This document shows, in pieces, positions 46,601 through 56,737 of a DNA stretch of 64,000 bases. Location: the NCBI GenBank assembly GCA_948567375.1, contig OX419758.1:65663001-65727000 (forward strand). The letters run 5' to 3'. Under the pieces are notes generated by a model. The model was not told the DNA's origin. It saw nothing but the letters and a program-made list of their open reading frames with translations, and did not search any database. Within the stretch, counting starts at the first letter, position 1, and each line of letters starts with the position of its first letter. This DNA is from Lunularia cruciata. Its lineage: Eukaryota > Streptophyta > Marchantiopsida > Lunulariales > Lunulariaceae. Position numbers and translations under genes: made by a program.

Positions 46601-46696
46601 TATGGATAGATGATGAAGTTGTATATATAGATATTTTGGAGAAGCAAGTGGTGATGATCTTATATGATCATGAGGAAGTGGTAGTTTAGTAAAGGT
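43641..46696. other. AT-rich intergenic sequence without recognised gene
   Basis: A minus-strand frame at 43937-44233 and a plus-strand frame at 46020-46208 show no domain. A 65-bp two-copy tandem repeat lies at 45504-45633. Some segments may be very old transposon sequence. Confidence 0.4.
45504..45633 (+). repeat. Two-copy tandem repeat, 65-bp period
   Basis: 'aagagtaatcataacaa' begins both copies (45504 and 45569). Each continues 'ttgatataaagaca', 'aaattatagaaaaa' and 'atcaaagc.ataaact'. The copies differ at only a few positions, so the duplication is fairly recent. Confidence 0.7.
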
Positions 46697-47394
46697 TGTC
46701 ATGACATTTGTAGCACCTAAGCTAGTTTGCTTGGATATTGGAGTGGTATTGTTGGCAAACATAGTCATTTTGGTAGTTTCTCATAAACTATTTAATGGTG
46801 GCCAAATTTTATATACTAGAGCTATTGATCACATGGTAGGACCTACCATCCTTACACTATTTGGATTGCTAAATTTGCCATCAACAGTGCCCTTATAGTT
46901 GGAGACCTAGGTTGAGGAAAGGGATATACTTTGAAGTGTAGCTCTAGAGAGTTCACTTCTTTGATGTTGAGCCTTTGAGTTCCTAACTTTGGTGGAAGAG
47001 GCCGACAAGCATTGCATGAAGTCTCTTAGCTAGAGTGAGTGCAGTTTGATTGTAATTAATACTCAATTGTTGATAGATTGTTGAGTGGAGGATTGAATTC
47101 AGATTTGATTTGAGTGTGATTTGAGTGGAAGAGTGAATTGATTACATCATAGAAGTGAGAGACAAGGAGGAATCATGTGCAAGAACTAAGGGTGTTGGTG
47201 GTATCTCCAAGCTTGGTGGATCATTGGTACATTTGATCGTGGTCCTAGATTTCCTTGAGAGTGATTATGTGTAGAATTCGTATTTGAGTTCATATAGATT
47301 TGGTAGTGGGGTAGATATTGTGCTCAAGTGCTACCCAAATCTCACAAAATTGAGGTCAATTTCAAGTCAATGGATGTCAATTTGAAGGCAAGAA

Positions 47395-48119
47395 TGTAAT
47401 ATCAAGAGCTAGCCATATGATCTAAATGTGAAATTTAGTATGGTAACATTTGGAATGATGTTAATAGATCAAATAGAAGTATCACCAAAAAAGTATTTCT
47501 ACTAATAGAGCAGAAATTGAAATAGATTTGAAAACCTTAGAACCAATAGCTAGACATATGATTTAAAGGTGAGAACTTGTTTGGTAACTTTGGAAGGATG
47601 TTACACATGATGGACTAATTAGATCAAGAAGAGGTATCATCAAAAGGGGACTTCTATTAGGATCAATGAATCAACATATGCCTGAAATCTTTGAAGGCAA
47701 TTTCATAGGCATAAACAGATGAATTAGGCCTAAAAAATGTGCAGATCCCCCCCCCCCCCTCCCCATCACAAGAAAGGCTAGCCTTTCCTCCCCTTGGTTT
47801 GTCTTATTGAGAGCTTTCCAACGGTACCTCATTCATGTGATTTTGAGATTTGTACATGAAGATTCTCTAGAAGATTCCCTCCAATCAAAGCTTGTTTGAC
47901 CAGATAGGCCTAGGACCGACATGTTACCCATCCAAATGGGTAATCCAAGGGTGGAGCTTGCTGACATGTCACCTATCCATGTGCTTAATCCTATGGTGGA
48001 GCTCCCTTGGAGGAGATCCTCTTTGTCTATATAATAAAGAGAAGGTGCTCCTTTGGGGCATCGGAGGATTGAGTGTGAAATCTGTGTTTTCTCTCTTCTC
48101 TTGTCCTCTGGGTATTACA
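47395..48119 (+). repeat. Solo C-family LTR in A2
   Basis: It begins TGTAATATCAAGAGC and ends GGGTATTACA. The C homopolymer (about 47747-47759) and the TATA-like 'ctatataataaag' are present. A2 sequence resumes directly ('gagtgtgaaattagaggtgg', compare A3 'aaagtgaaattgaaggtgg'). A clear target duplication was not found. Confidence 0.8.
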
Positions 48120-48307
48120 GAGTGTGAAATTAGAGGTGGACTTGGAACACATCCTCTCAAATTAGGGATTTGGAGATCTTCATATTCTCAATTTGGCCCA
48201 AGTTGATAGTTAGTAGAGGATTTGGTAGTCGACCAACTAAAGAAGAGGTGCATCAGATTGACAAAGGTTGTCCAAAGTCAGAGGTCAAGTTGCCAAATTT
48301 TGTCTTG

Positions 48308-49017
48308 TGAGCCGGTCTGTCTCTCACTCAGGATGAACCTTTGATGGCTATTATGGTAGCGTACCATGGACTAAGAAGGCAAGGAACCCCAACTCCATCA
48401 TACTCTTTCAAGGCTAACACTCCAAGACTCAAGACATTGCTCACTAGAGAACTCAATGAGAGAGAGATAGTTGCAAATGAAAGGATGTTGAGTACCTCCT
48501 CATCCCTTGTTTATATACTTGTGAAATAGTTACGCACCAAAATTACTAATTACTAGAGTAACTCAAGTTACTAGGCTAAAAGTCAAGTAAAGTCAAAAAG
48601 TAGAAAGGAATATCCATTCACATGGGTATATTCCCCTAAGCATGTGGTCTTATCTTGACCCACCCACTAAGTCAAGGATTCTTTTACATGGGCTATCCTT
48701 GGACTAAAGAAGAATCCAAAACAAAAAGGCTTGCGGACCCAAGAGTTCTCAACTCTTTCCTCAAAGCCAAACACCTAGGAATAATACCAAGTCAATACAC
48801 TAAAATCCAAAATAGTGGTGCTCATCTTTTCTACTTCCTCTAAAGTAAGGTCCCCTCTATCTTAACTATGACTAACTTTAGCTAATCATGACTAAATTTA
48901 GCTAATCATGATTAATGTAAAATCATAATTTATCTCTATATAAAAAATATCTCTCAAGTACTTGTAATACCAAGCTAAATATCACAATACCACACACATG
49001 CATAAATGGGTGTTACA
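48308..49017 (-). repeat. Family E solo LTR, copy 2, reversed
   Basis: This is the reverse complement of 26052-26738: it starts TGAGCCGGTC and ends GGGTGTTACA. It is very similar over its length, with a slightly different middle. A2 leader sequence continues afterwards. Confidence 0.7.
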
Positions 49018-49982
49018 GTCCAAAATCAAAGGTTGTCCAAAAATCAAAGGTTGTTTGAATTGCCCTAGCTAGTGCTTGAGTTGGTAAAGGATGGCTAGAT
49101 TCAAAGAGAGTTCAAATTGGCTATGGACTAGAGAGGCTATGAAAGTCTAGAAAGGCCAACAAGCTAGCTTGTTGGTGTGAGGCTAGCCAATTTAAATGAG
49201 TTTTTAGTCAGGTTTAGAAAAATTTGCACACACTCCTAGATTATATGCAATATGGTTTGAATGTCACATCTTTGGTTCCTAGATTGGTACCCTAGTCAAC
49301 TAGTTCACACTCACTGCTGTCCTAATAATTGGTCAATTGATACTTATACACATGTAGTTTTGGCTAGGAGAGGCAATTTGATCCCATCCTTGGTGATCCA
49401 AGTAGCTTAGGAGTAGATACAAACTCCTATTATATCAAATGCCAAATGGTGATAGAGTCAATTGATGTTGATTTATGAGATGAATGGTTTTTGTTTAGAC
49501 TTCTTGGGATTACAACCACTCTATTCTATACTTCTTATTTTTGCACCATGTTTGTTTGAGGTGCCCTGACTTTACAATGTTGATGCTCTTGTGTGCTCTT
49601 GATAGTGAGGCTGGAGTGATGACCTACAGACCATGAGAGTGTGTGTGTGATGGTAGGTTACATATGTCATTTTCTTCTATTGTGATTATTATCGTTAGAG
49701 CTATATTAGTGAGTGGTGTTCAATTGGTGGTGATCCTTGGTGGGATGAGGTACTTGTGAAGGTTATGGCTAAAATTCTAGTTACATTGTCATAACAAAGT
49801 TCTTTGGTGATTCTAGAGGAGATATTTTCACAATACGCAATGAGTTTACCTAGAGTGGTGCTTGATATAAGCTTATATCTCAAGTTTTAGTACAGGAGGA
49901 GATTGACTCTAATATGGAGTTTGATACATGAGTTGATTCAGTAGAGAATGCATCTGGTGTGTCCATACTATTGTTGTAGGAC

Positions 49983-51147
49983 ATAGACAAGATTTATGTG
50001 GCCTCCAAAGGCCCTAATTGCTACTCTCAAACAATGGATACCATTGAATTGGATGACTTTATCTAGGAGTTTGATAGTTAATGTGATATGTAGTAGATAT
50101 GGAACTTGACTTTGTTCACATCCTTCATGGCATAGAAGAGATTTTTCTAGCACTTTGTGTGTCCACCAATGGATGACTACCATGAGTTTAGGAGAGCTTA
50201 CTTGGAGGAAATTGAGTTATGGATGTTGTGTTGGTCTCCACACTACATCTTTGTCACTTCAAGCTTGGTTTTTTAGAGGGTAGATTGGTAGTACTCACAA
50301 GTTCTAACTCTAGTAACATTGGTGTATATAGTGGAGGTGCACTAGTTGGAGATAGTGCTACTATAAGTGGAGGTACCATTGCAAGAGGTGGTGGATTATT
50401 GGGGTTTAACCTCATGGTAGAGTTCTTCAAATATTTGAGGCACAATTACGAAGGAGTGCAGATTGACAAGCTGAGGAATTTATGCAAAAGTTCCAACAAA
50501 AGGCTAAAGAGAGCCTATGTGAGATATATTCTTGCATGAGATAGTTGGTCAATTACACTCAAAGAGTTAGTAAGGCCCAAGCAGTCCAATATTGGTATGG
50601 GATCTTGGACAAGGAGTTGCAATGTAGAATATGTATAATAAGTTACCTCACCTACTTTGGCGGTGGTCTTTAGTTTGGCTAAGTGCATTGGGCACCATGT
50701 TATGCAGCTCAACATGGTAGAGGAGAGAGTGTTGACATATGGATTTAGTAGGGATACCTCATCCATAGCTATCACTTCTTCTAGAGTGCAATAGAGGGCA
50801 CCACACTTTGTTGGCTTCCAAGGGTAGAGTGGATAGATCAGATCTTATGGAAGGAGTGGAGGGCTTAGTGTAGCTAGAACCTTACTTTCATTTTAGGTCA
50901 ACAATAGCTAATGAATGATGTTGTTACTTGTTGGACTTGTGGTAGACCTCACCATAATAGAGAATGCACTCAAGGCAATGGAAATGATACCTCTGGTGCA
51001 TCATAGCTAACATATAGAAAATGTGATTATTCCCATAGATTTGGTCACACTAGTGACAGATGCTTTGATTTTCACCCAAAGTTACAAAGTGGTAGGGTTG
51101 CTATGGTATGTAGTAGAAGAGTTCCAAGTCATGGAGGACAAGGTGGT
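49983..51147 (+). pseudogene. A2 gag pseudogene
   Basis: It corresponds to the A1 gag (16600-17760). The segment VEFFKYLRHNYEGVQIDKLR lies at 50420-50480, and the knuckle region (CWTCGRPHHNRECTQGN) near 50930-50980 retains Cys, Cys, His and Cys better than in A1. The initiating ATG has become ATA. B2 begins directly after the Gly-rich tail. Confidence 0.6.
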
Positions 51148-51292
51148 TGTAACAATATGGAGTTTTGCGACAAAGTCAGTCAGGCTCACAAAGTAGCACA
51201 TAAGACAAATTAGCCTAGAATATTCCGGAAGTATCTAGGAAGCTTCTTGGGAAGCTTCCCGGTTAGCTTAACTTGCACCTTAAGTAAGTAGC

Positions 51293-51329
51293 TTCTAGAA
51301 GGAAGCTTCTAGAAGCTTCTAGAAGCTTC
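51293..51329 (+). promoter_or_regulatory. Heat-shock-element-like array in B2 LTR
   Basis: Six alternating GAA and TTC triplets with exactly two bases between them run from 51302 to 51329 (GAA 51302, TTC 51307, GAA 51312, TTC 51317, GAA 51322, TTC 51327). A further TTC-GAA pair is at 51293-51300. This is the nGAAnnTTCn arrangement bound by heat-shock factor trimers. It lies about 145-180 bases upstream of the TATA box. It can also be described as a tandem 10-bp palindrome, so function is an inference. Confidence 0.5.
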
Positions 51330-51471
51330 CAACTAGCTTAGCTTGCACGCCAAGTAGGTAGCTTCTAGAAGGAAGCTTCTTGAGAAGCTTCCTAGTTAAC
51401 TTGGCTTGCACTCTAAGAAAGCGGCTTGAGGAAGCTTCTTGAGAAGCTTCTCAAGGGCCTTGTATGCTACC

Positions 51472-51478
51472 TATAAAT
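51472..51478 (+). promoter_or_regulatory. TATA box of B2 LTR
   Basis: TATAAAT in 'acctataaatacc' is conserved in the B1 LTRs (near 11699 and 16474) at the same relative position. Confidence 0.6.
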
Positions 51479-51584
51479 ACCAAAGCCAAAGCTCATGCTA
51501 GGCATTTGTAGTTTTCCCTCATTCAAGTGTCCCGATGTGAGCTTCCATTCTCCTATTTCTCTCTTTGGTTTCGGTCTTTTACAT

Positions 51585-51596
51585 TGGTATCAGAGT
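51585..51596 (+). other. Primer binding site of B2
   Basis: TGGTATCAGAGT, one base after the LTR, fits initiator tRNA-Met priming. Confidence 0.8.
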
Positions 51597-51602
51597 AGGA
51601 AT

Positions 51603-52753
51603 GGGATGGATGGAATTTATGGACCACCAAATCCACTTCCGCCAAACCATTGGGAATTTCATGTCCAAATATTACCAAAGCATCGTTTCACACAATTCAT
51701 CACCTCACGCTTTGGGCAGGATTTTCTACATATGATCACCGTGTCAGAGGAACCCTTGATACTTCCAGTTGTAACTTATGGAGAACGGTGGACGTGTTGT
51801 ATCTATATGTTAATCAACTAGATAAATTGAGGGTAGTGGAATAGAGTAGTAGCGATGGCGGCAATACCGGATGTTATCCTTGCAGTGCAACAACAAATCG
51901 AGCATCTTACTTGATTGTTGGATGAACAAGACCAGCAACGATGAGAACAGATAGACAGAGCGCCAGTTCGAGATGGAGAAGATTGCATTCGATTTCCAAA
52001 ACCCAAGGTGTTTGAAGGCAAGAATCTTCCAAGCACAGTGGAGAATTTTTTGTTTGACTGTGAATGTTACTTTGAAGCCACCAATCTTCAAGACGAGCGG
52101 AAACAAATTCTCTTGGCTTCTAGCCAATTGGATAGCGTGGCAAAATTTGGTGGTGATTCCAAGTAGAAAGAGTTGAACAAAAAATTGTTACACCAATTTT
52201 GACATGAGCAGAATTCAAGGATACAATACTTGGTCGATTTCAGACTATAAATGCCACCCAAGCTACATGAGATAAATTGGCGGAGTTGAGGTAGATTGGC
52301 TCAATGAGAAGCTACATCACACAATTTCAGAATATCATCATGCAAATTCCAAATATCCAAGAAGGTGAAGTTCTGGATCGATTTGTGCGAGGATTGAAGT
52401 CACAAACCAGATTGGAAGTGACCATGCAAGAGCCACAAAACGTAGAAGAAGCCATGCAACTGGCTGAGCGTTTTGATTCCTTAGTTGTGACAACTTGGTC
52501 TTGACCTCGACCTACACAAAACCTACCAGTACCACGAGTGGAAGAACCGGTACCAATGGAGATTGATGCTATCCAACAAAGACCACTTGGCATAGTAGAT
52601 AGAGAAAGATTACAACAAAATGGAGGTTGCTTTTATTGTCACCAAGTTGGACATCGCTTTGCTAAATGTCCACTTAGGAATGGGCGACCTCGACAAGTTG
52701 CCCAGATGGAGTTTGTAGAACAAAATGATCAAGGAAACAAAGAATCCCAGTAG
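51603..52753 (+). pseudogene. B2 gag pseudogene
   Basis: It starts MDGIYGPPNPLPPNHWEF. Several frame changes occur, and the capsid segment reads RSYITQFQNIIMQIPNIQEG (52304 onward). A complete zinc knuckle, CFYCHQVGHRFAKC, lies near 52630-52671 (CX2CX4HX4C). A stop at 52502-52504 precedes the knuckle frame. Role: particle formation and RNA packaging. Confidence 0.75.
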
Positions 52754-52779
52754 GAGATTTCGAGCCGCCTATTGGGAGC

Positions 52780-54039
52780 TTGATTAGTTCCAATGGGATT
52801 GAAGGCTCGACCTATGCAAGTTTGCTTCACTTTCAAGGTATGATATCTAATCGGGGTTGTAGGATTTTGGCTGATTCTAGAAGTTTAGAGAATTGCATAT
52901 CTATGCAAGTAGCAAAGGAATTGGGTATTCCTATCAAGCCAATGATTGGAAGTAGTTTGATGATGGCGGATGGTAGAATAAGTTTTGCATTCCGCACCTC
53001 GCATCCTTTTACCTTCAAGATTGGGAAGGAGTATTTGGAGTGTATGAGGTTTTTAGTGGCACCTCTACACTATGATATCATTCTGGGTCTACCTTGGCTT
53101 GAACGTCATAAGGTTCAATTCGATTGGACCCGATGTCAAATTCAAGTACAACACCAAGGTAGGAATTTCCGAATAGGTTGTCTAGCACCTCTGAGTAAGA
53201 CACCTAAGAATAGTCAGTCCCAAGATGGGAAGTTTGTTGAGAAGATAGCCATCGAGCAAATCTGGAAAGGAGATGAGTTCCAAGATGGGAAGGTTGCCAA
53301 GAAAGCAACCATGGAACAAGCTTGGAAGAGAGATGAGTCCCTAGAAGGAAAGTTTGTTAATGAAGCAACCATAGAGCAAGCTTTGGAGGAAGATAAGTCT
53401 GTATTTGCGGTGTGGATCAAGCCGATTGCACAAGAACAATCTGAGGAAGGCCAGGTGTTGCATCAAGCAACGGTTGATCGGATAGTTCAGGAGTTTGCAG
53501 ATGTGTTTCTTGATGATCTGCCAAAGGGATTACCCTCTGATCGAGGTATGCCCTTCAAGATCGAGTTATTGCCAAGGAGTACTTCAGTGAGTAGACCAAT
53601 CTATCGGCTCTCACCAAAGGAGTTGGAGGAGTTGCGAACAACACTTATAGAGTTGTTGGAGAAGGATTTCATACGACATAGTACCTCTCCGTGGGGAGCA
53701 CTGGTACTATTTGTTCCAAAGAAGGATGGAGGACTTTGTTTCTATATTGATTACCGTGGGCTCAATAAGCAAACCGTGAAGAATGCATATCCCTTGCCTC
53801 GGATCGATGACCTGCTTGATCAATTAAGTGGAGCATGCTACTTTTTCAAGCTAGATCTTCGTAGCGGCTATTGGCAAATTCCTATTGAAGGAGAGGACGT
53901 GCAAAAGACTACCTTTCGCACAAGGTATGGATATTTTGAGTGGAGAGTTCTACCTTTCAGACTCACTAATGCTCCAGCAATCTTCATGGATCAGATGCAT
54001 CGGGTGTTGGAGGGACTAGTGGATCAGTCTAGAAACTAA
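52780..54039 (+). pseudogene. B2 protease and RT, long open frame, 3'-truncated
   Basis: This is an open frame of 419 codons, the longest in the window. The protease active site reads [10 protein letters not shown] (Asp-Ser-Gly changed to Asp-Ser-Arg), and [12 protein letters not shown] is conserved. A linker of three 20-residue repeats follows (53221-53400; each contains DGK or EGK and IEQ or MEQ). RT fingers ([16 protein letters not shown]) and motif A ([12 protein letters not shown]) are intact. The frame ends a few codons after [11 protein letters not shown], in unrelated sequence, before the catalytic YxDD. It therefore cannot encode a working enzyme despite being open. Confidence 0.85.
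53221..53400 (+). repeat. Triple 60-bp in-frame repeat in B2 pol linker
   Basis: Three consecutive 60-bp units start at 53221, 53281 and 53341. They share 'gatgggaag' or 'gaaggaaag' and 'accat.ga.caagc'. B1 has a single unit at 13441-13500, so the copies arose by tandem duplication in the B2 lineage. Confidence 0.8.
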
Positions 54040-54439
54040 TTCTTTCATAACCCTTGTAATTTCTTTTGCAATTCAACTCAATTCTTAAATTCCAATTTCT
54101 TTGTAGGTTGTTTCTTGCATGACTCTTTTATTGTTTGGTTTTCATTGGGGTTCAACTTGACCTAGATCTTTAGCCCTAATGGCATTGTTGATGGCACATT
54201 TGATGGTGCAAGTGACAATAGGTCCCACAATGTAATCAATAGTCATAATACAAAATATGGTCACCACTAAGTAGTGTCTAAGCAACTACTAATATAACTT
54301 TGACTGCCAGGACTATCATTTATCCAACATTTGAGGAAAACTAGTTTTAGCCTTGCAAATTTTGTGACAATTGTTGTGTGTATATACATTGCTACACAAC
54401 ATACGTCACTATCAACTCATACACTATAGAAACACAACT
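54031..54439. repeat. 409-bp perfect direct repeat, copy 1
   Basis: It runs from AGAAACTAATTC to AACACAACT and is identical by eye to 55060-55468. Its reverse complement resembles family-A 3' LTR sequence (compare 56060-56250 and 30800-30900). Confidence 0.85.
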
Positions 54440-55059
54440 TCAATTAGGAGATTCCCTTCAACCACATTATGAATCGGTACTTGACCTAGAACCACAACGC
54501 CTTCTCAATCTCTCTTTGGCTTCTCTACAATTTCACTCTCTAAACTTAAGTAGAGTCTCTAAAGTGAACTCTACATCATTCTTGTGTAGTTTCTTCCTAA
54601 GACCCAATCCCTTCAAAAACTCAAACACAAATCACTCTTAAAATCTCCTCTACTTCTCCACAATTTTTCTCTAAACTGAACTAGAGTCTCTAAAAGCAAC
54701 TTAGACTATAGGAGATTCTTTTCTATTCTCTCTTAGTTTCCTCCACAGACCCAATCCATGCATTTTTTCATGGGACCCGATCCTTCCAAAAACATACCTT
54801 TTGATTCTCTTGGTTGTCTTTTCTACAATTTCACAAACTAATTCTGTCAGAACCCTTGAACACATTGGTTCTATTGGCTTCTCAACAATTTCATGATCTA
54901 ATCTTTTCATGACCCTTTGTAGTTTCTCTCTTGTTGGCTTCTTTCTCTAGTGTAGGTTTAGTTTATCTCTTTGGCTTCTTGAAAATTTCATGAACGTATT
55001 CTTCCATGACACAATGTAGTTTCTTTCCCAACTCAACTCAACTCTCTAATCCCAATTTC
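54440..55059. repeat. Spacer of degenerate repeats between the 409-bp copies
   Basis: It contains four to five imperfect units of 'ttcacaatttc..gaactaattctttcatgaccctttgtagtttct'. The last unit leads directly into copy 2. No open frame of interest was found. Confidence 0.6.
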
Positions 55060-55468
55060 AGAAACTAATTCTTTCATAACCCTTGTAATTTCTTTTGCAA
55101 TTCAACTCAATTCTTAAATTCCAATTTCTTTGTAGGTTGTTTCTTGCATGACTCTTTTATTGTTTGGTTTTCATTGGGGTTCAACTTGACCTAGATCTTT
55201 AGCCCTAATGGCATTGTTGATGGCACATTTGATGGTGCAAGTGACAATAGGTCCCACAATGTAATCAATAGTCATAATACAAAATATGGTCACCACTAAG
55301 TAGTGTCTAAGCAACTACTAATATAACTTTGACTGCCAGGACTATCATTTATCCAACATTTGAGGAAAACTAGTTTTAGCCTTGCAAATTTTGTGACAAT
55401 TGTTGTGTGTATATACATTGCTACACAACATACGTCACTATCAACTCATACACTATAGAAACACAACT
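55060..55468. repeat. 409-bp perfect direct repeat, copy 2
   Basis: It is identical to 54031-54439. It is continuous on its right with family-A 3' end sequence on the minus strand (55469-55807), so this copy appears to be in its native context. Confidence 0.85.
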
Positions 55469-55810
55469 CATACAAAAGTCATGCATAACTCTAAAGTACC
55501 ACAATCTCTCCCTTAGTTGGTGGTTAGGTCCCTCTTACTCCATATAACCATCTACTCCAAGTATGTGATATGTTTTATGGTGGGCAAAGATCAAGAGTAT
55601 GGGTGCTATTGAGCTCCATTTGTTAGTAGTATGTCTATAATCTATATCACATAAAGAGTGAACTAGCTATAGGTCAAGTACATTGAGGACATATCTATTG
55701 TCCTTGAGAAACCACCATGAGAGGAGTTAAACATGCCATATGTCATCTTCTTGAACAACTATCACACACCAACATAATAGCAACTCCACCAAAAGAGCCA
55801 CATAACATAG
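55469..55810 (-). mobile_element. Family A 3' end, reversed copy (A4)
   Basis: The reverse complement matches 30480-30780 of A1. It includes the PHD-like module with Cys-Gly-Ser-Phe, LVCDSC and HMAC. In this copy both cysteines of CDSC are kept, and a TGA again stands before HMAC. It faces a second, forward copy starting at about 55826. Confidence 0.65.
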
Positions 55811-55825
55811 ACTTTTGGTGTATTT

Positions 55826-56520
55826 TATATGGCTCTTCTAGTAAATGTGCTACTCTATGAGTATGTGATAGTTGTTTGAGAGGATAGCATATGGCAGTCC
55901 TTATGTGGTATGAATTGCAAAGAAGAAACTAACAATAGGGCTCAACAACACCCAATCTCCTGATCTTTTCCCACCATAAGGCATATCACATAGTTAGAGT
56001 ACATGGCTATATAGAGTTGGAAGGACCTAATAGACACTAGGGAGGTGATTGTGGCACTTTAGAGTTCATGTGTGACTTTTTTTTATGAGTTGTGATTTTA
56101 TAGTGTATGATGTTGATAGCAATGTATGTTGGGTAGTGATGTATCTAAACATCACATTTGTAGCACCAAAGCTAGTTTGCTCAAGTGTTGGTGGGTTAGT
56201 TTGTGCAATCAAAGCTAAACTAGTAGTTGCTTAAAGACTACTTAATAGCATCCAGATTTCCTGTTTGAGCTATTGATCATATCATTAGAGCTACCATTTG
56301 CACCATCAGGTGGATCATTTTCATTATCAATTGCTAGAGTAAGTATGGTTTGACTGTGTTATCAAAGCATGTTGTTGGCAGTTTATTGAGTTGAGAGTTG
56401 AGAGTTGAGTTATGATCCAAGTTGAGTTTGTGACAATCTAATTTTTGTGCCATTTTTGAGTTCATGTGTGACTCTCATATAAGTTTTGCTTCTATAGTCT
56501 ATGATATTAATAGGAATGTA
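55826..56520 (+). mobile_element. Family A 3' end, forward copy (A5)
   Basis: The 'atggctctt' to 'tgtttgagaggatagcatatg' part matches the A1 PHD-like region, here with TAG at the same Trp position. It is followed by A-type 3' LTR sequence (56060-56300) and a second related block (56430-56520). About 100 bp of the A1 order is missing. It forms a head-to-head inverted pair with 55520-55810. Confidence 0.6.
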
Positions 56521-56737
56521 TGTTGGATAGTTCTATATATACTCATGACATCTAGTGCATATGTATGATCCCTCTATTTTGAATGTGTGTCAAAGCTCTT
56601 GTAGTTTCTATGTTGCATAGTTCCAAAGGCACCTGCAAAGGCTAGGATTCCCAAAAAAATTTGCTTTATCCATCAACTTGAATTGAGTAGAAATGGGAAT
56701 CTATCTTTAATTTCATTGAAACTCACATTGAAATATA
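56521..56737. other. Junction between A-family sequence and LRR pseudogene
   Basis: No gene or signal recognised. Confidence 0.4.

Larger units (their letters stand above)
46697..51147 (+). mobile_element. Family A copy A2, left part with two solo-LTR insertions
   Basis: Starting TGTCATGACATTTGTAGCAC, the LTR/leader runs to about 49982 and gag to 51147. It is interrupted by a C solo LTR (47395-48119) and a reversed E LTR (48308-49017). Without them it aligns block by block with A3 (60719-63304). The rest of the element is replaced by B2 and later sequence. Confidence 0.65.
51148..51583 (+). repeat. 5' LTR of B2
   Basis: The 436-bp LTR runs from TGTAACAATATGG to TTTTACA. It carries many GAAGCTTC/TTCTAGAA motifs (51240-51455) and TATAAAT at 51472-51478. 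The sequence after it, 'tggtatcagagt', gives the primer site. Confidence 0.8.
51148..54030 (+). mobile_element. Family B chromovirus B2, 3'-truncated
   Basis: 5' LTR (51148-51583), primer site, gag, protease and most of RT are present. The element stops abruptly at 54030, inside RT just before the YxDD region, where a different repeat begins. RNase H, integrase and 3' LTR are missing. It is better preserved than B1 and presumably younger. It is inserted in the Gly-rich gag tail of A2. Confidence 0.8.

Noticed and set aside
54031-55468. Direct repeats as a short terminal-repeat retrotransposon (TRIM)
   Set aside because: Repeat ends are not TG/CA, there is no primer site after copy 1, and no target duplication was found.
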